Below, in pieces: positions 1-12,450 of a DNA stretch of 64,000 nt (its first letter is position 1; each line of letters opens with the position of its first letter). The DNA is taken from assembly GCF_937616625.2 (NCBI RefSeq), contig NC_065572.1, forward strand, positions 36,793,653 to 36,857,652, written 5' to 3'. The notes beneath the pieces are model-generated. The model was not told the origin of the DNA, did no database searches, and worked only from the letters and a program-made list of their open reading frames with translations. This DNA comes from Mercurialis annua. Its lineage: Eukaryota > Streptophyta > Magnoliopsida > Malpighiales > Euphorbiaceae. Made by a program: the position numbers and the translations under genes.

Positions 1-3000
1 ATGTTTGTAAACGTTTGGCTTAAATCGCTAAAAAGGGGAAGCGTTTGGATTTGTTTCCTAAAGTTTGTTAATGTTTTGCTTAAATTGCTAAAAAAGCAAA
101 ATGTTTGGATTCGTTTCGTAATGTTTGTAAACGTTTGGCTTAAATCGCTAAAAAGGTGAAACTATGGATTTGTTTCGTAACTTTTGTAAACATTTGGCTT
201 AAATCGATAAAAAGGTGAAACGTTTGGATTTGTTTGATAACATTTGTAAACATTTGGTTTAAATCGCTAAAAAGGTGAAACGTATGGATTTGTTTCGTAA
301 CGTTTATAAACGTTTGGCCTAAATCGATAAAAAGGTGAAACGTTTTGATATATTTTGTAACGTTTGTAAACGTTTGGCTTAAATCGCTAAAAAGGTGAAA
401 CATTTGGATTTGTTTCATAATGTTTGGCTTAAATCGCTAAAAAGGTGAAACGTTTGGATTTGTTTCGTAACGTTTGGCTTAAATCGCTAAAAAGGTGAAA
501 CGTTTGAATTTGTTTCTTAACATTTTAAACATTTGGTTTTTTTTAGTAACGTTTGTAAATGTTTGGCTTAAATCGCTAAAAAGATGAAACATTTGGATTT
601 GTGTTGTAACGTTTGTAAAAGTTTGGCTTGAATTGCTAAAAAGGCGAAACGTTTGGATTTCTTTCGTAACGTTTGTAAACTTTTGGCTTAAATCGATAAA
701 AAGGTGAAACGTTTGGATTTGTTTTGTAACGTTTGTAAACGTTTGGCTGAAATCGCTAGTAAGGTTAAACATTTCTATTTGTTTTATTACGTTTGTAAAC
801 GTTTGGCTTAAATTGCTAAAAAGGTCAAACGTTTGGATTTGTTTCATAACGTTTGAAAAACGTTTTGCTTAAATCACTAAAAAGGGAAACGTTTGCATTT
901 GTTTCGTAACGTTTGTAAACGTTTGGCTTAAATTGCTAAAAAGGTGAAAAGCTTGGATTTGTTTCCTAACGTTTGTAAATGTTTGGCTTAAATTGCTAAA
1001 AAGTTGAAACATTTGGATTTGTTTCATAACCTTTGTAAACGTTCGGATAAAATTGCTAAAAATGTGAAACGTTTGGATTTGTTTCGTAACCTTTATAAAC
1101 GTTTGGCTTCAATCGCTAAAAAGGTCAAACGTTTGGATTTTTTTCATAACATTTGGAAACGTTTGGCATAATTCGCTAAAAAGGTGAAACGTTTGAATTT
1201 GCTTCGAAACATTTTAAACGTTTGGTTTAAATCGCTAAAAAGGGGAACCGTTTGGATTTGTTTTGTAACGTTTGTAAACGTTTGGCTTAAATTGCTAAAT
1301 AGGTGAGACGTTTGGTTTTGTTTCACAAAGTTTGTAACTGTTCGGCTCAAATCTCTAAAAAGGTGAAGCGTTTGGAATTGTTTTGTAACGTTTATAAACA
1401 TTTGGCTTAAATTGCTAAAAGGTTGAAACGCTTGGATTTGTTTCATAATAATTGTAAACATTTGGCTTAAATTCCTAAAAATGTGAAACGCTTGGATTTG
1501 TTTTGAAACGTTTGTAAAGGTTTGGCTTATATAACTAAAAAGGTGAAACGCTTGGATTTGTTTTGTAACGTTTCTAAACGTTTGGCTTAAATTGCTAAAA
1601 AGGTGAAATGCTTGGTTTTGTTTCGTAACGTTTGTAAAGGTTTGGCTTAAATCGCTAAAAATGTGAAACGTTTGGATTAGTTTCGTAACGTTTTAAACGT
1701 TTAGTTTTGTTTCGTAATGTTTGTAAACGTTTGGCTTAAATCTCTAAAACGGGGAAATGTTTTGATTTGATTCGTAACGTTTGTAAATGTTTGCTTAAAT
1801 TACTAAAAAATAAAAAAATTTGGATTCGTTTCGTAAAGTTTGTAAACGTTTGGCTTAAATCGCTAAAAAGGTGAAACAACTTATGGATTTGTTTCGTAAC
1901 GTTTGCAAACATTTGGCTTAAATCGATAAAAAGGTGAAACGTTTGGATTAGTATTGTAACGTTTGTAAACGTTTGGCTTAAATCGCTAAAAAGGTGAAAC
2001 GTATGGATTTGTTTTGTAACGTTCGTAAACGTTTGGCTTCAATCGCTAAAAAGGTGAAACGTTTTGATTTGTTTCTTAACATTTGGAAACGTTTGGCATA
2101 ATTCGCTAAAAAGGTGAAAGGTTTGGATTTGTTTTGAAACATTTTAAACGTTTTGCTTAAATCGCTAGAAAGGTTTGGTTTTGTTTCGCAAAGTTTGTAA
2201 CCGTTCGGCTCGAATCGCAAAAAAGGTAAAGCGTTTGGAATTGTTTTGTAACGTTTGTAAACATATGGCTTAAATTGCTAAAAGGTTGAAACGCTTGGAA
2301 TTGTTTCGTAATGTTAGTAAACATTTGGCTTAAATTCCTAAAAATGTGAAACGCTTGGATTTGTTTTGAAACGTTTGTAAAGGTTTGGCTTAAATAACTA
2401 AAAAGGTGAAACGCTTGGATTTTCTTTGTAAATTTCTAAACGTTTGGCTTAAATTGCTAAAAAGGTGAAATGCTTGGTTTTGTTTCTTAACGTTTGTAAA
2501 GGTTTGGCTTAAATCGCTAAAAATGTTAAACGTTTGGATTTGTTTCGTAACGTTTTAAACGTTTAGTTTTGTTTCGTAATGTTTGTAAACTTTTGGCTTA
2601 AATCGCTAAAAAGGAGAACCGTTTGGATTTGTTTCGTAACGTTTGTTAATGTTTTGCTTAAATTGCTAAAGAGGCAAAATGTTTGGATTCGTTTCGTAAT
2701 GTTTGTAAACGTTTGGCTTAAATCACTAAAAAGGTGAAACATATGGATTTGTTTCGTAACTTTTGTAAACATTTGGCTTAAATCGATAAAAAGGTGAAAC
2801 GTTTGGATTTGTTTTGTAACGTTTGTAAACGTTTGACTTAAATCGCTAAAAAGGTGAAACGTATGGATTTGTTTCGTAGCGTTTATAAACGTTTGGCTTA
2901 AATCGATAAAAAGTTGAAACGTTTTGATTTTTTTGTAACGTTTGTAAACGTTTGGCTTAAATCGCTAAAAAGGTGAAACATTTGGATTTTTTTCGTAACG

Positions 3001-4203
3001 TTTGGCTTAAATCGCTAAAAAGGTGAAACGTTTGGATTTGTTTCGTAACGTTTGTCTTAAATCGCTAAAAAGGTGAAACGTTTGGATTTGTTTCTTAACA
3101 TTTTAAACGTTTGTTTTTTTTAGTAACGTTTGTAAACGTTTGGCTTAAATCGCTAAAAAGATGAAACATTTGGATTTATTTTGTAACGTTTGTAAAAGTT
3201 TGGCTTTAATTGCTAAAAGGCGAAACGTTTGGATTTCTTTCGTAACGTTTGTAAACTTTTGGCTTAAATCGTTAAAAAGGTGAAATGTTTGGATTTATTT
3301 TGTAACGTTTGTAAACGTTTGGTTGAAATCGCTAAAAAGGTTAAATATTTGTATTTGTTTTGTAACGTTTGTAAACGTTTGGTTTAAATTGCTAAAAAGG
3401 TCAAACATTTGGATTTGTTTCATAACGTTTGAAAAACGTTTGGCTTAAATCGCTAAAAAGGGGAACGTTTGCATTTGTTTCGTAACGTTTGTAAACGTTT
3501 GACTTAAATTGCTAAAAACGTGAAACGCATGGATTTGTTTCCTAATGTTTGTAAATGTTTGGCTTAAATTGCTAAAAAGTTAAAACATTTGGATTTGTTT
3601 CATAACCTTTGTAAACGTTCGGCTAAAATTGCTAAAAATGTGAAACGTTTGGATTTGTTTTGTAACCTTTATAAACGTTTGGCTTCAATCGCTAAAAAGG
3701 TCAAACGTTTGGATTTGTTTCTTAACATTTGGAAACGTTTGGCATAATTCGCTAAAAAGGTCAAACGTTTGGATTTGCTTCGAAACATTTTAAAAATTTG
3801 GTTTAAATTGCTAAAAAGGGGAAACGTTTGGATTTGTTTTGTAACGTTTGGCTTAAATTGCTAAATAGGTGAAACGTTTGATTTTGTTTCACAAAGTTTG
3901 TAACTGTTCGGCTCAAATCTCTAAAAAGGTGAAGCGTTTGGAATTATTTTGTAACGTTTGTAAACATTTGGCTTAAATTGCTAAAAGGTTGAAACGCTTG
4001 GATTTGTTTCATAATGTTTGTAAACATTTGGCTTAAATTCCTAAAAATGTGAAACGCTTGGATTTGTTTTGAAACGTTTGTAAAGGTTTGGCTTAAATAA
4101 CTAAAAAGGTGAAACGCTTGGATTTATTTTGTAACGTTTCTAAACGTTTGGCTTAAATTGCTAAAAATGTGGAATGTTGGTTTTGTTTCGTAACATTTGT
4201 AAA

Positions 4204-4614
4204 GGGGTAATTAATCCTGAAGATCACTGAACTTTCGAAATTTTTCATTTCAGTCACTAAACTATTTTTTTTTTCATTTTGATCATTGAACTTTCATTTT
4301 TTTTTTCATTTTGGTATTTTCTGGCTAAAAATGCTTAGGTGGAAGCCGAAATTAAGTTTTTTTTAACCTGAAAAGTTGCCATATATGCATTATTTGATCC
4401 AAAAAGTCATTTTCAAACTATGTGTGATAAATTTTCAAAGTAAAACTTGTAAAATCCAGATGTCACATGTCAACTTCTGGCTGCCACCTAAGCATTTTTG
4501 GCCTGAAATACCAAAATGAAAAAAAAATGAAAGTTCAGTGATTGAAATGAAAAAAAAAAATAGTTTAGTGACTGAAATGAAAAAATTTGAAAGTTCAGTG
4601 GTCTTCAGGATCAA
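4204..4614. mobile_element. Foldback MITE, copy 1
   Basis: A non-satellite island of about 411 bp interrupts the array. Its ends are inverted copies: ATCCTGAAGATCACTGAAC at the left is mirrored by GTTCAGTGGTCTTCAGGAT at the right. The pairing continues inward through the T-rich and A-rich tracts to TTAGGTGG/CCACCTAA, so each arm is roughly 170 bp and only a short AT-rich centre is unpaired. There is no coding capacity. The left end begins GGGGTAATTAATCC, but the right end lacks the matching last bases. I could not define a target-site duplication. A Mutator-like or foldback origin is likely but not proven. Confidence 0.8.
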
Positions 4615-6610
4615 TGTTTGGCTTAAATAGCTAAAAATATGTAACGTTTGGATTTGTTTCGTAACGTTTTAAACGTTTAGTTTTGTTTCGTAATGTTTGT
4701 AAACGTTTAGCTTAAATCGCTAAAACGGGGAAACGTTTGGATTTGTTTCGTAACGTTTGTAAATGTTTTGCTTAAATTGCTAAAAAAGCAAAAAATTTGG
4801 ATTCGTTTCGTAATGTTTGTAAACGTTTGGCTTAAATCGCTAAAAAGGTGAAACTTATGGATTTGTTTCGTAGCGTTTGTAAACGTTTGGCTTAAACCGA
4901 TAAAAAGGTGAAACGTTTGGATTTGTTTTGTAACGCTTGTAAACGTTTGGCTTAAATCGCTAAAAAGGTGAAACGTTTGGAATTATTTCTTAACATTTGG
5001 AAACGTTTGGCATAATTCGCTAAAAAGGTGAAAGGTTTGGATTTGTTTACAAACATTTTAAACGTTTGGCTTAAATCGCTAAAAAGGGGAAATGTTTGGA
5101 TTTGTTTTGTAACATTTGTAAACGTTTGGCTTAAATTGCTAAATAGGTGAAATGTTTGGTTTTGTTTCGCAAAGTTTGTAACCGTTCGGCTCGAATCGCT
5201 AAAAAGGTGAAGCGTTTGGAATTGTTTTGTAACGTTTGTAAGCATATGGCTTAAATTGGTAAAAGGTTGAAACGCTTGGAATTGTTTCGTAATGTTTGTA
5301 AACATTTGGCTTAAATTCCTAAAAATGTGAAACGCTTGGATTTGTTTTGAAACGTTTGTAAAGGTTTGGCTTAAATAACTAAAAAGGTGAAACGCTTGGA
5401 TTTGTTTTGTAACGTTTCTAAACGTTTGGCTTAAATTGCTAAAAAGGTGAAATGCTTGGTTTTGTTTCGTAACGTTTGTAAAGGTTTCGCTTAAATCGCT
5501 AAAAATGTTAAACGTTTGGATTTGTTTCGTAACGTTTTAAACTTTTAGTTTCGTTTCGTAATGTTTGTAAACTTTTGGCTTAAATCGCTAAAAAGGGGAA
5601 TCGTTTGGATTTGTTTCGTAAAGTTTGTTAATGTTTTGCTTAAATTGTGAAAAAGGCAAAATGTTTGGATTCGTTTGGTAATGTTTGTAAACGTTTGGCT
5701 TAAATCGCTAAAAAGGTGAAACTTATGGATTTGTTTCGTAACTTTTGTAAACATTTGGCTTAAATCGCTAAAAAGGTGAAACGTCTGGATTTGTTTCGTA
5801 ACATTTGGCTTAAATCACTAAAAAGGTGAAACGTTCGGATTTGTTTCTTAACATTTTAAACGTTTGCTTTTTTTTAGTAACGTTTGTAAACGTTTGGCTT
5901 AAATCGCTAAAAAGATGAAACATTTGGATTTGTTTTGTAACATTTGTAAAAGTTTGACTTGAATTGCTAAAAAGACGAAACGTTTGGATTTCTTTCGTAA
6001 CGTTTGTAAACTTTTGGCTTAAATTGTTGAAAAGGTGAAACGTTTGGATTTATTTTGTAACGTTTGAAAACGTTTGACTGAAATCGCTAAAAAGGTTAAA
6101 CATTTGTATTTGTTTTGTAACGTTTGTAAACGTTTGGCTTAAATTGCTAAAAAGGTCAAACGTTTGGATTTGTTTCATAACGTTTGAAAAACGTGTGGCT
6201 TAAATCGCTAAAAAGGGAAACTTTTGCATTTGTTTCGTAACGTTTGTAAACGTTTGGCTTAAATTGCTAAATAGGTGAAACGTTTGATTTTGTTTCACAA
6301 AGTTTGTAACTGTTCGGCTCAAATCTCTAAAAAGGTGAAGCGTTTGGAATTGTTTTGTAACGTTTGTAAACATTTGGCTTAAATTGCTAAAAGGTTGAAA
6401 CTCTTGGATTTGTTTCATAATGTTTGTAAACATTTGGCTTAAATTCCTAAAAATGTGAAACGCTTGGATTTGTTTTGAAACGTTTGTAAAGGTTTGGCTT
6501 AAATAACTAAAAAGGTGAAACGCTTGGATTTGTTTTGTAACGTTTCTAAACGTTTGGCTTAAATTGCTAAAAATGTGGAATGTTTGGTTTTGTTTCGTAA
6601 CATTTGTAAA

Positions 6611-7026
6611 GGGGTAATTAATCCTGAAGATCACTGAACTTTCGAAATTTTTCATTTCAGTCACTAAACTATTTTTTTTTTCATTTTGATCATTGAACTT
6701 TCATTTTTTTTCATTTTGGTATTTTCTGGCTAAAAATGCTTAGGTGGCAGCCGGAATTAAGTTTTTTTTAACCTGAAAAGTTGCCATTTATACATTATTT
6801 GATCCAAAAAGTCATTTTCAAACTGAAATTATGTATGTGTGATAAATTTTCAAAGTAAACTTGTAAAATCCAGATGTCACATGTCAACTTCTGGCTGCCA
6901 CCTAAGCATTTTTGGCCTGAAATACCAAAATGAAAAAAAAATGAAAGTTCAGTGATTGAAATGAAAAAAAAATAGTTTAGTGACTGAAATGAAAAAATTT
7001 GAAAGTTCAGTGATCTTCAGGATCAA
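6611..7026. mobile_element. Foldback MITE, copy 2 (segmentally duplicated)
   Basis: This is a near-identical second copy of the island at 4204-4614, about 416 bp, with the same outer ends and the same satellite sequence on both sides. It lies about 2.41 kb from copy 1. It has an extra few bases in the centre (GAAATTATGTATG area near 6825). Since flanks and insertion point match, it arose by duplication of the host satellite block, not by a second insertion. Confidence 0.8.
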
Positions 7027-10009
7027 TGTTTGGCTTAAATAGGTAAAAATATGTAACGTTTGGATTTGTTTCGTAACGTTTTAAACGTTTAGTTTTGTTT
7101 CGTAATGTTTGTAAACGTTTAGCTTAAATCGCTAAAACGGGGAAACGTTTGGATTTGTTTCGTAACGTTTGTAAATGTTTTGCTTAAATTGCTAAAAAAG
7201 CAAAAATTTTGGATTCGTTTCGTAATGTTTGTAAACGTTTGGCTTAAATCGCTAAAAAGGTGAAACTTATGGATTTGTTTCGTAACGTTTGTAAACGTTT
7301 GGCTTAAACCGATAAAAAGGTGAAACGTTTGGATTTGTTTTGTAACGTTTGTAAACGTTTGGCTTAAATCGCTAAAAAGATGAAACGTTTGGATTTATTT
7401 CTTAACATTTGGAAATGTTTGGCATAATTCGCTAAAAAGGTGAAAGGTTTGGATTTGTTTACAAACATTTTAAACGTTTGGCTTAAATCGCTAAAAAGGG
7501 GAAATGTTTGGATTTGTTTTGTAACATTTGTAAACGTTAGACTTAAATTGCTAAATAGGTGAAATGTTTGGTTTTGTTTCGCAAAGTTTGTAACCGTTCG
7601 GCTCGAATCGCTAAAAAGGTGAAGCGTTTGGAATTGTTTTGTAACGTTTGTAAGCATATGGCTTAAATTGCTAAAAGGTTCAAACGCTTGGAATTGTTTC
7701 GTAATGTTTGTAAACATTTGGCTTAAATTCCTAAAAATGTGAAACGCTTGGATTTGTTTTGAAACGTTTGTAAAGGTTTGGCTTAAATAACTAAAATGGT
7801 GAAACGCTTGGATTTGTTCTGAAACGTTTCTAAACGTTTGGCTTAAATTGCTAAAAAGGTGAAATGCTTGGTTTTGTTTCGTAACGTTTGTAAAGGTTTC
7901 GCTTAAATCGCTAAAAATGTTAAACGTTTGGATTTGTTTAGTAACGTTTTAAACTTTTAGTTTCGTTTCCTAATGTTTGTAAACTTTTGGCTTAAATCGC
8001 TAAAAAGGGGAATCGTTTGGATTTGTTTCGTAACGTTTGTTAATGTTTTGCTTAAATTGCGAAAAAGGCAAAATGTTTGGATTCGTTTGGTAATGTTTGT
8101 AAACGTTTGGCTTAAATCGCTAAAAAGGTGAAACTTATGGATTTGTTTCGTAACTTTTGTAAACATTTGGCTTAAATCGATAAAAAGGTGAAACATTTGG
8201 ATTTGTTTTGTAACGTTTGTAAACGTTTGGCTTAAATCGCTAAAAAGGTGAAACGTATGGATTTGTTTCGTAACGTTTATAAACGTTTGGCTTAAATCGA
8301 TAAAAAGGTGAAACGTTTTGATTTGTTTTGTAACGTTTGTAAACGTTTGGCTTAAATCGCTAAAAAGGTGAAACATTTGGATTTGTTTCGTAACGTTTGG
8401 CTTAAATCGCTAAAAAGGTGAAACGTCTGGATTTGTTTCGTAACATTTGGCTTATATCGCTAAAAAGGTGAAACGTTTGGATTTGTTTCTTAACATTTTA
8501 AACGTTTGGTTTTTTTTAGTAACGTTTGTAAACGTTTGGCTTAAATCGCTAAAAAGATGAAGCATTTGGATTTGTTTTGTAACATTTGTAAAAGTTTGGC
8601 TTGAATTGCTAAAAAGACGAAACGTTTGGATTTCTTTTGTAACGTTTGTAAACTTTTGGCTTAAATCGTTAAAAAGGTGAAACCTTTGGATTTATTTTGT
8701 AACGTTTGTAAACGTTTGGCTGAAATCGCTAAAAAGGTTAAACATTTGTATTTGTTTTGTAACGTTTGTAAACATTTGGCTTAAATTGCTAAAAAGGTCA
8801 AACGTTTGGATTTGTTTCATAACGTTTGAAAAACGTGTGGCTTAAATCGCTAAAAAGGGAAACTTTTGCATTTGTTTCGTAACGTTTGTAAACGTTTGGC
8901 TTAAATTGCTAAAAAGGTGAAACGCTTGGATTTGTTTCCTAACGTTTGTAAAATGTTTGGCTTAAATTGCTAAAAAGTTGAAACATTTGGATTTGTTTAA
9001 TAACCTTTGTAAACGTTCGGCTAAAATTGCTAAAAATGTGAAACGTTTGGATTTGTTTCGTAACCTTTATAAACGTTTGGCATAATTCGCAAAAAAGGTG
9101 AAATGCTTGGTTTTGTTTCGAAACGTTTGTAAAGGTTTGGCTTAAATCGCTAAAAATGTTAAACGTTTGGATTTGTTTCGTAACGTTTTAAACGTTTAGT
9201 TTTGTTTCATAATGTTTGTAAACGTTTGGCTTAAATCGCTAAAAAGGGGAAACGTTTGGATTTGTTTCGTAACGTTTGTAAATGTTTTGCTTAAATTGCT
9301 AAAAAAGCGAAATCTTTGGATTCGTTTCGTAATGTTTGTAAACGTTTGGCTTAAGTAGCTAAAAAGGTGAAACTTATGGATTTTTTTTGTAACGTGTGAA
9401 AACATTTGGCTTAAATCGATAAAAAGGTGAAGCGTTTGGATTTGTTTTGTAACGTTTGTAAACGTTTGGCTTAAATCGCTAAAAAGGTGAAACGTTTGGA
9501 TTTTTTTCGTAACGTTTGGCTTAAATCACTAAAAAGGTGAAACGTTTGGATTTGTTTCGTAACATTTGGCTTAAATTTCTATTAAAAGGTGAAACATTTG
9601 GATTTGTTTCGTAACGTTTGTAAACGTTTGGCTTAAATTGCTTAAAAGGTGAATCGCTTGGATTTGTTTCGTAACGTTTGTAAATGTTTGGCTTAAATTT
9701 CTAAGAACGTGAAACATTTGGATTTGTTTCATAACCTTTGTAAATGTTTGGTTTAAATCGCTAAAAAGGTGAAACGTTTGGATTTGTCTCGTAACGTTTG
9801 TAAACGTTTTGCTTAAATTTCTAAAAAGGTGAAACATTTGGATTTGTTGCGTAAGGTTTTTAAACATTTGGCTTCAATTGCTAAAAAGGTGAAACGTTTG
9901 AATTTTTTTTGTAATGTTTGTATACGTTTGGCATTGTAACACCCCGTATTTTTTCTAACTTGTTCCGTTAAGCCTAAGCGATACCTTGGGTTCATTTGAG
10001 GTAGTAGCA

Positions 10010-10066
10010 TTTCGCGGGCGCGATTCATGTTTCGCGGGCGCGAAGGAGGTGTAGCGGGCGCGACGC
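10010..10066 (+). promoter_or_regulatory. CG-NN-CG palindrome cluster, family A
   Basis: Units centred on CG-GG-CG lie just upstream of the TATA box: TTCGCG-GG-CGCGA, then TTCGCG-GG-CGCGAA, then a shorter GCG-GG-CGC. One unit seen in the other two family A LTRs has been lost by the 22-bp deletion. The position upstream of the TATA box suggests a regulatory role; function is inferred. Confidence 0.5.
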
Positions 10067-10090
10067 GTGCACTGTGCAGTTCGCTGATTT

Positions 10091-10100
10091 CTATTTAAAC
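10091..10100 (+). promoter_or_regulatory. TATA-like box of family A LTR 1
   Basis: CTATTTAAAC lies about 157 bp from the LTR start. A donor-like G|GTAAGTG follows at 10220. The same motif is kept in the other two family A LTRs (18161 and about 28788). This suggests that most of the LTR is transcribed as R-U5. Confidence 0.5.
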
Positions 10101-10429
10101 TCACCTTTACTCGACCTAAAACAGATTTTAAACACTTTTAACTTCTCTAAAAACCCTAATTCGGCTGAGGCTCTATCTTAGGTCATTCCTCCATCATTTC
10201 ATCTCAATTTTGATTCTTGGTAAGTGTTCCTAATCATTCCCTTGTGATTTCATCTATAGTTTGTCAATTCTAGGAGTTCTAAATCCTCTAGCCTATATGT
10301 GTGTGATTGTAGGCTGATTTGGGTTGGTTGAATTCTGAGTTTTATTGCTATTAGCCTAATCAAGAGGTATGTGGTTCAATTCCCTTTTCTTATGTGGTGT
10401 AGAGATTGCTAGATCGTTGTATGAATCAA

Positions 10430-10930
10430 TACTTTGGGTGGTTTGATTGTATTTCTATATTTCTTTGAATTATAAATTCTGGAAATCTTAACATGATGTT
10501 ATATTAGTCTCTTAAATTTCAATTCTACATTGGGTGATTTGGTTTTAATGTTACAATTGATAGACTTATCGAATTGCTAAAGATTTTGGGTTATAAACTG
10601 TTTTTGATGCTTATTTAAAAATCTAGAAATTTCTTAAAAGCTAATCTTAGGTTGTTAGACACAAACGTACATTGGGTGTGTTGGCGGAATCTTGTGAATG
10701 GATATTAGTATCGTTTGATTAATACTTTTGAGATAAAATTATGTTTTAAGATTAAACTAAAATCTGAAAATTTCAAAGTAATGGATCATATGGTATTAGA
10801 TGCTAAACAATACATGGGGTGGTTTTGAGAAATTGTTTAAATGGAATAGCATATAGTTTGGTTAACATTTTTGAATTTAAACTCGGTTAGAACTTATTAC
10901 TAAGGGCTGGAAATTGTTTAGGAGATGGAT
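10430..10930 (+). repeat. Degenerate ~142-bp tandem repeat inside LTR 1
   Basis: TACWTTGGGTG-like motifs recur at 10430, 10526, 10668 and 10811. A second motif of the type TCTGGAAATT recurs near 10478, 10620, 10761 and 10915. The two series give a period of about 140-145 bp. The same arrangement is in the LTR at 17851. Copies are strongly diverged, so the repeat is old. Confidence 0.5.
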
Positions 10931-12438
10931 TAAAACTTGTTAAAAGAATGTTAGATTATCTTAGGATGTGGTTTGTCTTGAATTAAATAATATAAGGCAT
11001 ACAAGGCGTTATATGTCATGTAGTGTTTCAGTTGAACTATTTTAACTTCAAGTTGATACTTGAAAGGTGTTGAATCTTATTGGTTCTATTTGAGGAGGCA
11101 TAATTAAATGTACTTGGGATGCTACTTGCTAAGTGTTAGCAAGCTAAATTGTTTATGGCATTATTAAGCTACGATGTGAGTTCTTATTATAAATAACTTT
11201 GATTTCATTTAAGGTTTGATTAAAGACTTTGGTTTTAAACTTGGTTTATGGATGGGTCGGGTTAGACGTGGTCTCCCGACATGTTGTGTTGAGCTATATT
11301 GCAATAAGGCTAACACACTACTTTGGGAAATGTAATTGTTTTGTAAAGACTATTTAAGTATTTAAGTACTTTGGTTTCGCTTTAAAAGATAAGAACTCAC
11401 CTAAGCTTAACTTGCCTTATTTGTAAATTGGTTGTATAGATACTTGGTGGTATTTTGATTACCTTGTTTGAATCTTTGGTTGCGTTATGAAATGCTAGTC
11501 CTATGTGGAGTCTAGTATTCTTAGAGTTAGGGGTTGTTCGGATTTTGACTTATATAATGTTTTAGACCCGTCGACTGCTCGTGCTTCAGAGTCTACACAG
11601 GGTTAGCTGTTTGCCAAGATTCACATGGATAAGCAAGCAGTGAGTTTATAGTGTTATTTACCGCTTTATTAAGTACCGCAAGTTATTTTAGTATATCAAA
11701 TGTTTATGAACTGTTTTAATGATTATGGATCTGGATTGAAACGAGCTACTCGATAGGCTTGTATCGAGACTGTGTGCACCGGTAAGTACTTTGGGATTGG
11801 CTGACTAATGTCTGGCCTACTTTAGGAATCGATGATGATATGTTCCCATCTACTTTGGATTAAATACTTTGGGATTTCATTTCAATACTGTTTTCCATAA
11901 TCAAGTATATATATTAGTATAAAAGGATTTGTATTAAGGGTTTTAAACTTAATAAATGTAGATAGCATTATGAACTCATCTCAGTATATCTGACCCCGTT
12001 GTTTTCCAAACTTTCCAGGTTTATGATTTTGAGAGCGTTGGTCATCTTCGATCTTTTGATTCCTTGGAGGTCTTTTTATGTTATTAGACTAGTCAACAAT
12101 TTTACCTCTTGGACCGCAGTAGAACTAGTTGTCTCTATTATTGTACTTTGGTTGTCGTAGTGGTACGACTTTTATATTATTATACTTTGGTATGTTGCAT
12201 TGGATTATTTATATATGAGGCATGTTTCATAGTTTTTGAATTGCTATCAAGTAATTATACTAGAACTACCATATAAGTTGTTAGACTTAGGCTGAAGTCT
12301 CGGTTGCCCTCGAGCATTGGTTTTCTTGCAGGTTATATTGAATATAAGGTTTTCCGTGAGGCTTGCTATGGGTTTCGGTAAGACCATACCCATACCCTAG
12401 CGCCGGTCGCGATCCATGAAATTGGGTCGTGACAAAGT

Positions 12439-12450
12439 TGGTATTAGAGC
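12439..12450 (+). other. Primer-binding site, element A1
   Basis: TGGTATTAGAGC starts four bases after the LTR end. It matches the initiator-methionine tRNA 3' end used by many plant LTR elements except for one C-to-T change; the second copy at 20508 has TGGTATCAGAGC. Confidence 0.85.

Larger units (their letters stand above)
4204..9020. repeat. Higher-order satellite duplication, about 2.4 kb unit
   Basis: Rare monomer variants recur in the same order. CAAAGTTTGTAACYGTTCGG occurs near 1325, 2186, 3891, 5169, 6297 and 7580. A TTTTTTTAGTAACG variant occurs near 540, 3118, 5870 and 8512. The stretches from each MITE onward match each other over about 2 kb. The second copy has about four additional monomers around 8165-8405. 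The array therefore grew by duplication of multi-monomer blocks, with at least two full copies here and weaker copies further left. Confidence 0.75.
1..9934. repeat. 60-bp satellite array, block 1
   Basis: Tandem copies of a 60-bp AT-rich unit run without a break except for two MITE insertions. Typical pieces of one unit are CGTAACGTTTGTAAACGTTT, then GGCTTAAATCGCTAAAAAGG, then TGAAACGTTTGGATTTGTTT. The core AACGTTT occurs three times per unit at spacings of 10 and 30 bp, and AACGTTT-GT-AAACGTT is a near-perfect dyad. Many units differ by C-to-T or G-to-A changes at CG sites. Because 60 is a multiple of three, some frames stay open on both strands and give 20-residue repeat peptides; I regard these as non-coding. 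I do not recognise the satellite by name. Confidence 0.95.
9935..12434 (+). mobile_element. Family A element 1, 5' LTR
   Basis: A 2,500-bp LTR begins TGTAACACCCC and ends GGGTCGTGACA, short imperfect inverted ends typical of LTRs. The boundary with satellite is sharp; the 5 bp before it are GGCAT, with no matching copy found because the far end of the chain is truncated. Compared with the LTR at 17851 it lacks about 133 bp near position 10000 and about 22 bp near 10022, the second between repeated GGGCG cores. It holds a TATA box, a palindrome cluster, a donor-like site and a degenerate internal tandem repeat. Confidence 0.92.

Noticed and set aside
4204..4614. Target-site duplication for the MITE
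   Set aside because: The flanks are satellite and the right end appears to lack the last bases, so any short match would be meaningless.
9930..9934. GGCAT as a complete target duplication of the family A chain
   Set aside because: No matching copy exists at the right end, where the third unit is truncated into satellite at 29719.
140..10028. Many minus-strand ORFs (for example 69-154 codons) with TKQIQTFHLFSDLSQTF-type repeats
   Set aside because: They are simple translations of the 60-bp satellite in an open frame. They start and stop wherever a monomer mutation creates or removes a stop, and have no promoter or conserved length.
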